Assembly: GCA_029245865.1 (NCBI GenBank)
Contig: JAQWOM010000024.1
Coordinates: 1-64,000 of the forward strand
Source of the DNA: Planctomycetota bacterium
GTDB taxonomy: Bacteria; Planctomycetota; B15-G4
Direction: 5' to 3'
Length of the DNA stretch: 64,000 nucleotides
Made by a program: the position numbers and the translations under genes. Positions 42,433 through 53,045 of the stretch are shown one piece after another (positions within the stretch are counted from its first letter, which is position 1; each line of letters begins with the position of its first letter). The notes beneath the pieces were generated by a model. The model ran no database searches and had not been told where the DNA came from. It saw only the letters and a program-made list of their open reading frames with translations.

Positions 42433-42461
42433 AAAAAGCACTCTAGACCGACTTTCAGTGC
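42433..42461 (-). terminator. Weak terminator of the 42544-43578 gene
   Basis: GCACT/AGTGC (42438-42442 and 42457-42461) form a 5-bp stem with a 14-nt loop. On the minus strand five T residues follow (A5 at 42433-42437). It lies about 85 nt after the stop of the gene starting at 43578. The short stem makes it weak. Confidence 0.35.
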
Positions 42462-42543
42462 GGAAATCGCCAGAAGAGACCGAGGCCCCTCGTAATGAAT
42501 CCACATCCTCAAGCACCTAAAAGCCTGACGGCGCCCAGCCCGC

Positions 42544-43578
42544 TCAGCGGGGGATCTCCGGGTCGTCAGCCCCGTCCACTCCTGCGTCTCCACCCAGCAA
42601 TTCACGGCGCAATTCCTGATAGTCCTCGCGCCCCCGAAGGCTCTCCAGGTCACCGTCTTCATCCATCCAGGCCACGTCCAGAAAACCCGCCTCTGCGGCG
42701 GCCTGAAGTTCCCTCAGAGCCTCTTCGGGCCTGCCGGTCAAAGCCGCAATGCAGGCCAGATTGTAGTGAGCCATGCGTACATCGGCCCCCTCCAGATTTG
42801 CCGTCAACGCCCGAAACCACTCGGCGGCGGAGACGTAATCATCAAACTGCTGATAGTGGTATCCGATGTCGAACCAGATCGTCCGACCAAGAAAAGTTTG
42901 GAAATCCCGAAAGGTTTTCACGAGCGGATCGAGAAGTGAAACTCGCCGGGCCCACACGTAGCGCTCGAGAACTCGGATGCGCTCCAGAATGGGAGCGGGC
43001 TGTCCGTCTTTGGCGAGTGCAAAGCGCGCATACCTCGAGAGATCCACATCCAACTCGCGCCGATACGTGACCTCGTCAAGGGGGCGTGGAGTCTGCCGCT
43101 GAAACTCACGGTAGGCTCGTGAATACTCCACGTTGAATTCGACCTCGGGGTCGAGGAGCAACGGCTGCAGCGCCTCAAGCAAGCGCTCACCATCGGCTGA
43201 CTCCTGAAGAGCCATCACCGCCATGATGCGAATCGTGTGATGCACAGACCCGTCCTGTGCAACTCGCACAAGCTCATCAAATCGATTCTGCACCCGCTCG
43301 AATTGCCCGTCGTAAAAACCTGGAACACCGCCATCGCGGAGAATTTTCGCGAGTTCGAATGCAACATCGGGTACGTCATCCTTGGCGCTCGGCTGACGCC
43401 GCTCCGTCCCGCGTTCCAGATACCACCGCGAGGAATCACTCGTTCCCTGCTCGCTGAGGACTCGCGTCTCGGGCAGCCCCTCCGTCGTTTTTGAAGCAGG
43501 ACTCTCGCCCGAAGACTGCCCGAAAAGACTCGCGACGCTCAGCAAGAACCCCGCCGCCGCGGATGCCGGCCGCATCAT
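42544..43578 (-). CDS. Secreted TPR/helical-repeat protein
   Basis: The product is 344 residues with a short signal sequence (AAAGFLLSVASLFGQ). A HEAT-like helical stretch (HHTIRIMAVMALQESADGERL) is followed by a TPR-like C-terminal part (AHYNLACIAALTGRPEEALRELQAAAEAGFLD). No catalytic motif is seen. It overlaps tyrS by 4 nt on the same strand, downstream of it, so it may be made from the tyrS transcript. The role is unknown; it is one of several exported repeat proteins in the window. The 325 nt downstream, up to the GGDEF gene, contains the candidate small RNA. Confidence 0.72.
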   Translation of the reverse strand: MMRPASAAAGFLLSVASLFGQSSGESPASKTTEGLPETRVLSEQGTSDSSRWYLERGTERRQPSAKDDVPDVAFELAKILRDGGVPGFYDGQFERVQNRFDELVRVAQDGSVHHTIRIMAVMALQESADGERLLEALQPLLLDPEVEFNVEYSRAYREFQRQTPRPLDEVTYRRELDVDLSRYARFALAKDGQPAPILERIRVLERYVWARRVSLLDPLVKTFRDFQTFLGRTIWFDIGYHYQQFDDYVSAAEWFRALTANLEGADVRMAHYNLACIAALTGRPEEALRELQAAAEAGFLDVAWMDEDGDLESLRGREDYQELRRELLGGDAGVDGADDPEIPR

Positions 43579-44768
43579 GGAACGACCACTCGGTGAAACT
43601 TCCTCTTGCCCACCTGAATCACATACGTGCCACCACCAGCGAGATGCTGCTGTTCATCCGAGACGCGCTGGTCGTCCACGCGAACACCACCTCCCTTGAT
43701 CAGCCTGCGTGCCTCAGAGGCCGAACTCACAAGCCCCACCCGCTGAAGTGCCTTCACGAGCCAGACTCCCTGCCCGTCCACCAGCATCTCCGGAGGAAGG
43801 CTCGACTCCTCGATTTCATCGGGTAGACCTTTGTCGCGAAAGATCCGGTCAAACTCTTCGGAAGCACTCTTCGCCGCAGCTTCCCCGTGATACAGCCGGG
43901 TCAAAGCAAGGGCCAGAGCTCCCTTGGCCTCTCGCGGCGAACCCTCCAGCCATTTCAGGATCTCTTCTTCCGAAAGGTCTGTTGCCAGGCGGAAATAGTC
44001 AGGCATCAAGGCGTCGGGAACGCTCATGGCTTTTCCGAACAGATCGCGCGGAGGGTCTGTAAGTCCGATGGCATTTCCCAGGCTCTTCGACATCTTCTGC
44101 ACCCCGTCGAGCCCCGGCAGCAAAGGCAAGGTGATGCAAACCTGAGGGGCTTGCTCGGCGTCGCGCATCAGTTCGCGTCCGACAAGCAAGTTGAAAGTCT
44201 GATCCGTCCCACCGATTTCGATGTCGGCTCGGACCTCGACAGAATCACGAGCCTGCATGAGCGGATACAAGAACTCGTGCATGCTGATCGGGACACCTGC
44301 CTTGTGCCGCTCAGAAAAAGTGTCGCGTTCCAGCATCCGCGCCACGGTCATGGAACCGCAAAGACGCACGGCGTCCATGAAGCCCATGTGGTCGAACCAA
44401 CTGCTGTTACGCACGACCTCGACCTGTTTCATATCCAAGATCAACCCCGCCTGAGCGAGGTACGTCTCGGCATGAGCATCAACCTCATCGCGCGTCAGTT
44501 GAGGCCGCGTAGCATTCTTGCCGGTAGGATCCCCGACCATGGCCGTGGCATCGCCGACGATCAGAACAGCCAGATGACCGAGATCCTGAAGCCGCCTCAG
44601 GTACCGAAGCTGCACCGAGTGACCGACATGCAAATCAGGCGAACTCGGATCGACCCCCAACTTCACGCGCAGCGGGCGCCCTTCCTTCAACTTACGGGCA
44701 AGGTCCTCTTGGGTGTGACATGTTACGGTCCCCGCGAGGATGGAATCGAGTGAACTGACCTCCGTCAT
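43575..44768 (-). CDS. tyrS: Tyrosyl-tRNA synthetase
   Basis: The product is 397 residues, a class I aminoacyl-tRNA synthetase. The HIGH motif appears as HVGH (47-50) in LGVDPSSPDLHVGHSVQL, and KMSKSLGN is intact. Tyr-binding segments include LIVGDATAMVGDPTGK and ADIEIGGTDQTFNLLVGREL. An S4 RNA-binding domain forms the C terminus (ASEARRLIKGGGVRVDDQRV). It loads tyrosine on tRNA-Tyr. The sequence type resembles the second bacterial TyrRS group rather than the E. coli form, by its motifs. It overlaps the lipoprotein gene upstream and the repeat-protein gene downstream, each by 4 nt. Confidence 0.95.
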   Translation of the reverse strand: MTEVSSLDSILAGTVTCHTQEDLARKLKEGRPLRVKLGVDPSSPDLHVGHSVQLRYLRRLQDLGHLAVLIVGDATAMVGDPTGKNATRPQLTRDEVDAHAETYLAQAGLILDMKQVEVVRNSSWFDHMGFMDAVRLCGSMTVARMLERDTFSERHKAGVPISMHEFLYPLMQARDSVEVRADIEIGGTDQTFNLLVGRELMRDAEQAPQVCITLPLLPGLDGVQKMSKSLGNAIGLTDPPRDLFGKAMSVPDALMPDYFRLATDLSEEEILKWLEGSPREAKGALALALTRLYHGEAAAKSASEEFDRIFRDKGLPDEIEESSLPPEMLVDGQGVWLVKALQRVGLVSSASEARRLIKGGGVRVDDQRVSDEQQHLAGGGTYVIQVGKRKFHRVVVP

Positions 44769-45613
44769 GGACCGGCCTCTTCAAGGTTTGGCTGCTGCAG
44801 GAGCCAGGTTTCCCAAGCATAGAGACTGCGGCCGTTGGTCACCCCTGTCAGGAAGTGTAATGCGCCAAATCCAGCCTCTCTCTCGGCAGCATTCAGAGAG
44901 GCCAAAGAGTTGATTAAGCGCTGGATCACGCGCAGACGCCTTTCAGGAGGACTGGAGGCTGCCCGCAAGAACAACTCTGCAGGATCTCGCCCCTCCCCTT
45001 CCTGGAACCACTCGGCCAGCGTGCCCCCGGGAGCCCTGGCAACTGTTTCGACGGCGATCGGTGGGAAATCCATACGTGAGCCAGCTGAGCGCACCTCGTC
45101 TCCAACCACGTCAAGAGGATGAAATCGTGCGCTGAGTTCGACCCGACGCGCCAGCACTCGGGGCTGCGGAGCGTCCAGTTCAATCTCAAACAAACGTCGA
45201 AGCGGCGCGCCTCGACTCGCCTCCCCACTCTCACCAAACAATGTCGGCCTGCTCTTCCGGCCGCCAAAAGAGGTTGGAGACAAACCAACGAAATCTTTCC
45301 AGGAGACCGTCAACTGAATCAGTGCGTCATCCAGAGGCCCGCCGCCAGGCCTCTGGCCGATGACCTGAAAGACACCTGGTGTCTTCGGCTCGATGACAAC
45401 TTCCAACTCGAGACGCGTGGCAATCTCGTCATCACCCCCGCCAGCTCTTGCCTCCAGGGTGTTCAGCGTCTCCACCACTCCCACAGGAGGCAGTTCACCG
45501 CTATCCGACGAGCCTCCGAAGAGGGCGCGGCACGACGGCGCCGAGAGCAGCAAGAGCACGCTCAGGCCCCAGGCCATTGAGCGTGTCACCTTGCCGAGCC
45601 CGAGTTTCAGCAC
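44765..45613 (-). CDS. Lipoprotein of unknown function
   Basis: The product is 282 residues. The lipoprotein signal reads WGLSVLLLLSAPSC, with the Cys of the lipobox near residue 28. The mature part is beta-rich (ATRLELEVVIEPKTPGVFQVIG, RRLFEIELDAPQPRVLARRVELSARF) and ends in a helical region (ERRLRVIQRLINSLASLNAAERE). No family is recognised. It is upstream of tyrS and overlaps it by 4 nt. rpsA lies upstream across a 54-nt gap. It should be anchored in the envelope; its link with tRNA charging is probably only transcriptional. Confidence 0.7.
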   Translation of the reverse strand: MLKLGLGKVTRSMAWGLSVLLLLSAPSCRALFGGSSDSGELPPVGVVETLNTLEARAGGGDDEIATRLELEVVIEPKTPGVFQVIGQRPGGGPLDDALIQLTVSWKDFVGLSPTSFGGRKSRPTLFGESGEASRGAPLRRLFEIELDAPQPRVLARRVELSARFHPLDVVGDEVRSAGSRMDFPPIAVETVARAPGGTLAEWFQEGEGRDPAELFLRAASSPPERRLRVIQRLINSLASLNAAEREAGFGALHFLTGVTNGRSLYAWETWLLQQPNLEEAGP

Positions 45614-45667
45614 GCGAGCGACTCCTTACCCAAGAGGTCCCACACGAAGAGAGACAGACGGAGGCCT

Positions 45668-47588
<1,921 letters not shown>

Positions 47589-47596
<8 letters not shown>

Positions 47597-47633
47597 AGAA
47601 TGAGGTCATGCACGACCAATTTCGTGGTCGCAC
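47589..47633 (-). promoter_or_regulatory. rpsA leader hairpin and overlapping six-codon frame
   Basis: On the minus strand a 9-bp stem (47633-47625 with 47618-47610, two G-U pairs, 6-nt loop) lies just before the rpsA ATG. Directly after it, an ATG at 47609 opens a six-codon frame (M-T-S-F-Y-D, stop) that overlaps the rpsA start in a different frame. No Shine-Dalgarno is visible. The arrangement suggests translational control of S1, which represses its own mRNA in E. coli. The function here is inferred. Confidence 0.45.
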
Positions 47634-47738
47634 GCACCGAGTGCTGATGGACGGGGGGATTCCCGTCTCTGGATCTTCCCGGCGTGAAGAGAAAGCCCGT
47701 TAGCTTAGGGAACCAGCCCATTCGGCGCGAGGGATTCT

Positions 47739-49289
47739 TCAGTCGAGACGAGAGGCCTCGCGAACCATGCCTGAGAGCCGGCCCACCACTTGCTCCAGCG
47801 ACAGCTCAGACGTGTCGAGCAGCGTGGCCCCCTCTGCTCGAGCCAGAGGGGCATGGAGACGCCCGCTGTCGCGTGCATCACGGTCTGCGAGAGCCGTCGA
47901 GACCTCGGACAAAGTTGCCCCCTCGCCCGGATTCTGGGCGAGCCGCCGCTGAGCCCTCACCTCGGGCCGCGCATCGAGAAAGACACGCACAGCGGCCTCA
48001 GGAAAGACAATTGTCGCCATATCACGCCCCTCAGCCACCAGACCGGGCCCCATCCGACCGGCTGACCGCTGGATGGGCAGGAGAACCTCCCGCACACCCG
48101 GCTGCGCACTCACCTTGGACACCACAGCCGAAACACCCACGCTGCGCAAAAGGGAATCAGGAACCAGCTCGCCGGCCAGTGTCACCTGCCCACCCTCGCT
48201 GAGACCCAACTCCAGGCTCTGCGCAAGAGGAGCCAGGTCATCAGCCCCCGGATCCAGACCGGCAGCCAATGCCTGGGCGGCCACCGTCCGGTACAGCGCG
48301 CCGGAATCCAGCAGAGGGAATCCCAGTCGACGCGCCAGTTCCCGGGCCACCGAGCTCTTCCCGCTGCCGGCAGGTCCATCGATGGTCACAACAATTGGCC
48401 CGGGAGTGGCGGGTGCGAACCGAGCGTCAACTGGATGCAAAAGAAGGCGCCCCTCCTCAAGAGTGGCGTGACTGCCCGTTCGCTCAAAATCCGCCATGAC
48501 CACCAACCGGCCGCCCGACAATGCCGTCCCAAGAGAGACATCTCGGGCCTCATGCACATGTCCGCAGACAACAACATCGACTCCCGTATGAAGCACTTCG
48601 ACAACTTCTGAGTCGACAATCGCCATGGTCATCTGACTCTTCGTGCCCGTTGTTCGGGTGGCATCGTGGACCAGTCGGTGAGCCAGGTTGTCGAGAAGTC
48701 GTCGCGGCAACCTGGCAAACATCCAGCGCATGACTTTCGCGCGCAAAATCTTATGCAACCGCTGAAAACCCACATCTCGAGTGCAGAAAGCATCTCCATG
48801 CATCAACCGAACACGCTGGCCATGCACAGAGATGTCGAGCGTCTCGCGGTAGACCTCAACCCCGCACGCCTCTTCCAGCTCAGAGCCCATCAGAAAGTCG
48901 TGGTTCCCATGTAGAAGCACGACTCGAATACCGCTCTGGGTCGCGCCCCGCAAGGCCTCAAGGAATGGCGCCAAGCCGGCCTCTTCAAGTGACTGCTTTC
49001 CGAGCCAGGCGCGAAAAACATCGCCGAGCAGAAACAGTGCGTCAGCACGCTGCTCCCGGACATGGGCAATAAACTGACAAGCACGTTCAACTCCCGCCGG
49101 ATCGCCCTCGTGGAGATGAAAATCCGACGCAAACCAGGCCCTCCGCGGAGAACTGCCCCGACCGAATTCCCGAGAACGATCGGAATCATCGATTCCGACC
49201 TTTCCGCGGGGCGACAAATGTGTGATCGACAAGTGGAGTTGTCTCGTCGTTGGGATGGGCTGGCCGGTCCAGTAGACTGCCCCAGACAT
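47739..49289 (-). CDS. Fusion: UDP-2,3-diacylglucosamine hydrolase-like phosphatase + cytidylate kinase
   Basis: One 516-residue frame. Residues ~50-270 are a calcineurin-type phosphatase: Asp56-x-His58 (SDFHLHEG), GDV at 89-91, GNHD at 128-131, HGD at 164-166, GHVH at 243-246. This matches LpxH, which splits UDP-diacylglucosamine in lipid A synthesis. Residues ~297-516 are cytidylate kinase: P-loop DGPAGSGKSS (304-313), DSGALYRTVA and AEGRDMATIVFP. Two unrelated pathways are thus joined. The ATG at 49289 overlaps the divergent gmhA start in one CATG; TTG codons at 49232 or 49217 are alternative starts. rpsA lies downstream. Confidence 0.88.
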   Translation of the reverse strand: MSGAVYWTGQPIPTTRQLHLSITHLSPRGKVGIDDSDRSREFGRGSSPRRAWFASDFHLHEGDPAGVERACQFIAHVREQRADALFLLGDVFRAWLGKQSLEEAGLAPFLEALRGATQSGIRVVLLHGNHDFLMGSELEEACGVEVYRETLDISVHGQRVRLMHGDAFCTRDVGFQRLHKILRAKVMRWMFARLPRRLLDNLAHRLVHDATRTTGTKSQMTMAIVDSEVVEVLHTGVDVVVCGHVHEARDVSLGTALSGGRLVVMADFERTGSHATLEEGRLLLHPVDARFAPATPGPIVVTIDGPAGSGKSSVARELARRLGFPLLDSGALYRTVAAQALAAGLDPGADDLAPLAQSLELGLSEGGQVTLAGELVPDSLLRSVGVSAVVSKVSAQPGVREVLLPIQRSAGRMGPGLVAEGRDMATIVFPEAAVRVFLDARPEVRAQRRLAQNPGEGATLSEVSTALADRDARDSGRLHAPLARAEGATLLDTSELSLEQVVGRLSGMVREASRLD

Positions 49290-49902
49290 GGCGACTCAAG
49301 CCGACACCCACGATGAAGTCCAGGACGAGCTCCAGAGGGTCATCAGCGCTACATTTGATGACCATCTCAAGCTGCTCGAAACGTCTTCGAAGGAATTGCC
49401 TGCGGCCATCGAAGCGGCAGCTCGCATCTTAATCCATGCCTACCTCAACGGTGGCAAGGCCATCCTTTTTGGCAATGGCGGCAGCATGTCGGATGCCCAG
49501 CACATCGAAGGCGAGCTGGTAAATCGATTTTCGGTCGATCGGCCTGGCGTGGCCGCAGTTGCCCTGGGCAGCCCCGCCAGTCTCACAGCGACTGCCAATG
49601 ATTACAGCTATGACGACATGTTTGCGCGAATGCTGGTGGCTCACCACCGCCCCGGAGACGTGGCTGTCGGCTTGTCCACGAGCGGGAACTCAACAAACGT
49701 CGTCCGTGCTCTCGAGCAAGCGCGCTCTCTTGGGGCGCCATGCATCGCCTTGACTGGCGATGGCGGAGGACAGTGTCGTGGCATTGCAGACGCATTGATC
49801 GCGGTCCCGTCCCAAGAGACCCCCCGGATCCAGGAAGTCCACATCACGGTGGGCCACATGCTCTGCGACCTCGTCGAACGAGCCATCGTCGGACGCGACT
49901 GA
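49288..49902 (+). CDS. gmhA: Sedoheptulose-7-phosphate isomerase
   Basis: The product is 204 residues, a SIS-domain protein. GNGGSMSDAQHIEGELVNRF (residues ~63-82) is the GmhA signature, and AVGLSTSGNSTNVVRAL is the phosphate-binding SIS loop. VHITVGHMLCDLVE carries a conserved C-terminal His. It converts sedoheptulose-7-phosphate to D-glycero-manno-heptose-7-phosphate, the first step to ADP-heptose for LPS. It is divergent from the LpxH-Cmk gene, and the two start codons share one CATG. gmhB begins 2 nt after its stop. Confidence 0.92.
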   Translation: MATQADTHDEVQDELQRVISATFDDHLKLLETSSKELPAAIEAAARILIHAYLNGGKAILFGNGGSMSDAQHIEGELVNRFSVDRPGVAAVALGSPASLTATANDYSYDDMFARMLVAHHRPGDVAVGLSTSGNSTNVVRALEQARSLGAPCIALTGDGGGQCRGIADALIAVPSQETPRIQEVHITVGHMLCDLVERAIVGRD

Positions 49903-49903
49903 A

Positions 49904-50503
49904 GTGTCAGCACGCAACGCCGAGACAAGCGAGCTGAGGCCAGCCGTCTTTCTTGATCGCGATGGAACCCTCATCGAGGAACGCAGTTATCCGACGCGCC
50001 CCGAAGACATCGTGCCACTCCCGGGAGTGGGCGAGGCTCTCCAGCGTCTGGCATCTGCGGGCTTTCTTCGAATCGTACTCACCAATCAGTCAGCCGTGGC
50101 GCGTGGCATGTTGACTGAAAAGGGGTTGGCGATTCTGCACGAGGGCCTCGTCCAGCAACTGAGCACGCACGGCGGTGGGCTCGAGGCCATCTACTATTGT
50201 CCCCACCATCCCGACGGCATTGCCGCGGGCTACAACCACGTTTGCTCTTGTAGAAAACCGAAGCGCGGGCTGCTCGACCTTGCGATGAGAGAGCATTCGA
50301 TCGACCTCTCCCGCTCGATCTTCATCGGCGACAGTCGTCGTGATCTGTTTCTTGATGCAGGCCCCTCGGCCGGGCGTCTGCTCGTAGAAACAGGACACTC
50401 CCTGGAGGACTGCAGCGGAGCCGACGCCGTGGTCCCCTCCATCGTGGAAGCCGTTGACTGGGTCATCGAGCGCTTCGCGCCGGGGCAACTCGATCGCGGT
50501 TGA
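49904..50503 (+). CDS. gmhB: D,D-heptose 1,7-bisphosphate phosphatase
   Basis: The product is 199 residues, a HAD-family phosphatase. The nucleophile motif is FLDRDGTLIEE, with the DxD pair. LTNQSAVARG, YYCPHHPDG with CSCRKPKRGLL (the zinc-binding Cys/His loop of GmhB) and FIGDSRRDLFLDA follow. It removes the C7 phosphate in ADP-heptose synthesis. The GTG start lies 2 nt after the gmhA stop, so the pair is co-translated. The heptose could serve the GT9 enzyme at 33941. A hairpin follows the stop. Confidence 0.92.
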   Translation: MSARNAETSELRPAVFLDRDGTLIEERSYPTRPEDIVPLPGVGEALQRLASAGFLRIVLTNQSAVARGMLTEKGLAILHEGLVQQLSTHGGGLEAIYYCPHHPDGIAAGYNHVCSCRKPKRGLLDLAMREHSIDLSRSIFIGDSRRDLFLDAGPSAGRLLVETGHSLEDCSGADAVVPSIVEAVDWVIERFAPGQLDRG

Positions 50504-50542
50504 GGCCCAGTAGCAACAGCAGTCGGGCAGAATCTGCGGCCA

Positions 50543-50573
50543 AGCCCCTTTTGCCATGCATCGCAAAAGGGCT
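50543..50573. terminator. Hairpin between convergent gmhB and FemAB-like genes
   Basis: AGCCCCTTTTGC (50543-50554) pairs with GCAAAAGGGCT (50563-50573) with a single bulged C and an 8-nt loop. It lies in the 89-nt gap between convergent genes, so it may stop transcription from both sides. There is no long U-tract outside the stem. Confidence 0.6.
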
Positions 50574-50592
50574 CGAGCAAGTCGCAGTCAAC

Positions 50593-51621
50593 TCAGGGCA
50601 CGTGCCTCATGAGTGCGGGCCCCACGAGTCGGGCAGCCCACATGGGAAGCTGCGACAGCACCCGTTGTGGGATCGCCATCTTGGGGTTGCTGGGCGTGAT
50701 TGCAGAGGCCTTCCCCCCCGACGGGAAATAGAACTCGTATTCGAGTGGCGTGGGCTTGAATCCCATGTGCTGCTTGAAAGCGGCTGGACCCGAGTCCTTC
50801 CGACTGCGGCCGAAGTCGAAGATGCGGTAGCCCTTGAGCACAGAGTCTTCCATCAGCGACGCGTACAGCGCGTTGTTCACGCCGAGGCGCCCCGCTCCAG
50901 GCACTGCACCCGAGTAATACGGGTAGACCACGGAGGCTGACCCGAGGCTCAGCACAGCCGCGAGTAAGTCGCCACCGCCGGCCACACCGTGGAGAAAGGC
51001 GCGATTCCCGTAGAGAGCCATGAGCCGTCGGAAATGACCTTTCCGAAAGACGGGTGAACCGAGGCTGCGCTTGTTTAGGCAGTAGAGTTCGTAGAAATCG
51101 TTGAACAGATGCTCGCCTTCTACAAACTCAAGGCCGTGCTTGTTGCGAGCTTTGCGCACTTCGGCCCGCGCCTTACGCGGAATCGTACCGAGAACATCGT
51201 CCGGTGACTCAGGCAACTCTTTCCGATACGACTCGTAGTTCGACTCTGCCGATCGCCCGGTAACCGCTGGCCCGAGGTAGCGCGTCTCGATGTAACGAAC
51301 ATGCGTGTTACGCGCGATGATGCGCGCAGCTTCATCAAGCGCTCCGATGGCCTCTGAATCGCTGGCCAAAATGCCGCCATAAACGCCGAATGGCACCGAG
51401 ACGAGGCGTCGGCCTGTGATGGGTGCCGCCACAAGTGCAAGCGGCAAGACACCGCGAATCTCCCGCCCGACCCAGGCCACCAATGTGCGCGGTTCAAATC
51501 CGGCAGTCGAGTTGACCAGATCTAGCCAACGAGTCTCGTGAAAGGGGGTCCCTTGGGGATGCGCCAACACATACCGATCGACAGCCCGCGAGTAGCGGAT
51601 GTCCAGCAATTCAACTTTCAC
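50593..51621 (-). CDS. FemAB-like N-acyltransferase, exosortase (XrtA)-system type
   Basis: The product is 342 residues from a GTG overlapping the upstream stop (GTGA); the frame stays open upstream but lacks family features. Paired GNAT-like domains of the FemAB group are suggested by HETRWLDLVNSTAGFEPRTLVAWVG, VPFGVYGGILASD and IPRKARAEVRKARNKHGLEFVEG. The end, FDFGRSRKDSGPAAFKQHMGFKPTPLEYEF, is typical of the FemAB proteins of PEP-CTERM/XrtA exopolysaccharide loci. Such proteins transfer amino-acyl or acyl groups to sugars or peptides. It is the last gene of a unit with one GT39-like and two GT2 genes. Confidence 0.8.
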   Translation of the reverse strand: MKVELLDIRYSRAVDRYVLAHPQGTPFHETRWLDLVNSTAGFEPRTLVAWVGREIRGVLPLALVAAPITGRRLVSVPFGVYGGILASDSEAIGALDEAARIIARNTHVRYIETRYLGPAVTGRSAESNYESYRKELPESPDDVLGTIPRKARAEVRKARNKHGLEFVEGEHLFNDFYELYCLNKRSLGSPVFRKGHFRRLMALYGNRAFLHGVAGGGDLLAAVLSLGSASVVYPYYSGAVPGAGRLGVNNALYASLMEDSVLKGYRIFDFGRSRKDSGPAAFKQHMGFKPTPLEYEFYFPSGGKASAITPSNPKMAIPQRVLSQLPMWAARLVGPALMRHVP

Positions 51622-53045
51622 CGGTTGCCCCGCAGACCGGTCGGCTTCTTTGACGGCTTCAGTCGCTGAGACCTCCGATAAATCACGTAGCGGTTGTCGT
51701 GCCGTGCCAGCGGCGGAGGCACTCTGCCCACCTTGGTGATCTCGGTGAAAGACTCTTCCAGCCATCGCAACAAGTCGTCGTGATACACAGAACCAAGTCG
51801 ACTCAACTTCAAGGCGACCCAGATCTCGGATTGATTTCTGAGGAAATCGTGACGTTTCTTCTCGTCAACAAACGATTCCTCGATAACTACGGTATCGGCA
51901 AAACCCGGCTCGGCATGTAGATAGACCTGAAGAGTTGCATGTTCATCGGCGACCACGATGTCCGAGGAGCTTCCATTTTGAACCAGGAATGCGGCCACGG
52001 CCCGCAAATCATGGCGATCGCCATCTCGTTGGTATGCGACCAGGGATGGAATAAAAGCCCCGACAGCCAGCACAGCCAACGCCCATCCCAACAGTGGGCG
52101 TCGAACGGCGACAGCCTCCCAGCCGCGCCCTGCCAACAGCAGGGCGGCCGGCACCGCGCACATGGCGTACCTCTGATGGACCGAGAGCCCAGACAAAGAG
52201 ATTGCCAGAAGAAGAAGCGGTGGCAGGCCGGCTGAGAGGAGCAGCGTCGAGCCACTGCCACGTCGGTCGGCCCACGCGCTGGGCAGGCCCAGCAACGCGA
52301 GAAGGCCCACCATCGGGCCGAGGTTGTATCCGAGCCCACTCAGAAAATGAGTGAAGCTGTAGCGGCCCGGGTCAAGGCCAGCATAAGCCCGCAATGCGAC
52401 GGTTCGCGTTGAGCCACCATCAAAAAACCAGACCAGCGCGATGCACAGAACCGCGGCGGATCCGAGCCCCCACAGCACTCGCCATCGGACAGGGGGAAGA
52501 AAGAGCGGCGCCAGCAGTCCGGGCCCAAGTAGCAGGGCCGTCGGATGACAAAGAACCGCCAGAGCCCAGGCGAGCGCAGCCCTCCCGGGTCGGCAACCCT
52601 GCCCCGGGAGCGCCCAGAGCGTGGCAAGCGTCACGCACAACAAGAGAGGCGAATAAAAGCGGGCCATCTGAGCGTGGTAGATGAGCCAGGGCGACAGGGC
52701 CGCCAAGGCAGAAGCCGCCAACGCGACCCGCGGAGAAATCACATCTCGGCGCATCCGCAGCAACGCCACCACCGCCAGCAGTCCGCAAACCGCAGGCGCC
52801 GACCGCACCACCACTTCGCTGAGACCGAACACGCTGACGGAGAGCAAAATCAGCAGATAGCCCAACGGATGGCTGCGTGCTCCATGGGGCCAGTCCTCTC
52901 CTGCCAGCATTTTTTGAACGTCATGCCAGCTGTAGAACTCGTCCCCGTCCAGACTCCATTCACCGAGAGTCGCGAATCTCAGCCAGGCCGCGAGGCCCAC
53001 GATCAGGAGGGTTGCGCCCCAACCTACCCGCTCAAGACGGCTCAA
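51618..53045 (-). CDS. GT39/ArnT-like membrane glycosyltransferase
   Basis: The product is 475 residues with about ten membrane helices. An acidic first loop after helix 1 (EWSLDGDEFYSWHDVQKML) is the usual catalytic signature of GT-C enzymes such as ArnT/PMT. ARSHPLGYLLILLSVSVFG and HAQMARFYSPLLL fit the family. The end is a soluble domain with a basic tail. It should transfer sugar from a polyprenyl-phosphate donor on the outer face of the inner membrane. The start is a TTG overlapping the upstream gene (TTGA). The two GT2 genes upstream could make its lipid-linked donor. Confidence 0.8.
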   Translation of the reverse strand: MSRLERVGWGATLLIVGLAAWLRFATLGEWSLDGDEFYSWHDVQKMLAGEDWPHGARSHPLGYLLILLSVSVFGLSEVVVRSAPAVCGLLAVVALLRMRRDVISPRVALAASALAALSPWLIYHAQMARFYSPLLLCVTLATLWALPGQGCRPGRAALAWALAVLCHPTALLLGPGLLAPLFLPPVRWRVLWGLGSAAVLCIALVWFFDGGSTRTVALRAYAGLDPGRYSFTHFLSGLGYNLGPMVGLLALLGLPSAWADRRGSGSTLLLSAGLPPLLLLAISLSGLSVHQRYAMCAVPAALLLAGRGWEAVAVRRPLLGWALAVLAVGAFIPSLVAYQRDGDRHDLRAVAAFLVQNGSSSDIVVADEHATLQVYLHAEPGFADTVVIEESFVDEKKRHDFLRNQSEIWVALKLSRLGSVYHDDLLRWLEESFTEITKVGRVPPPLARHDNRYVIYRRSQRLKPSKKPTGLRGNR

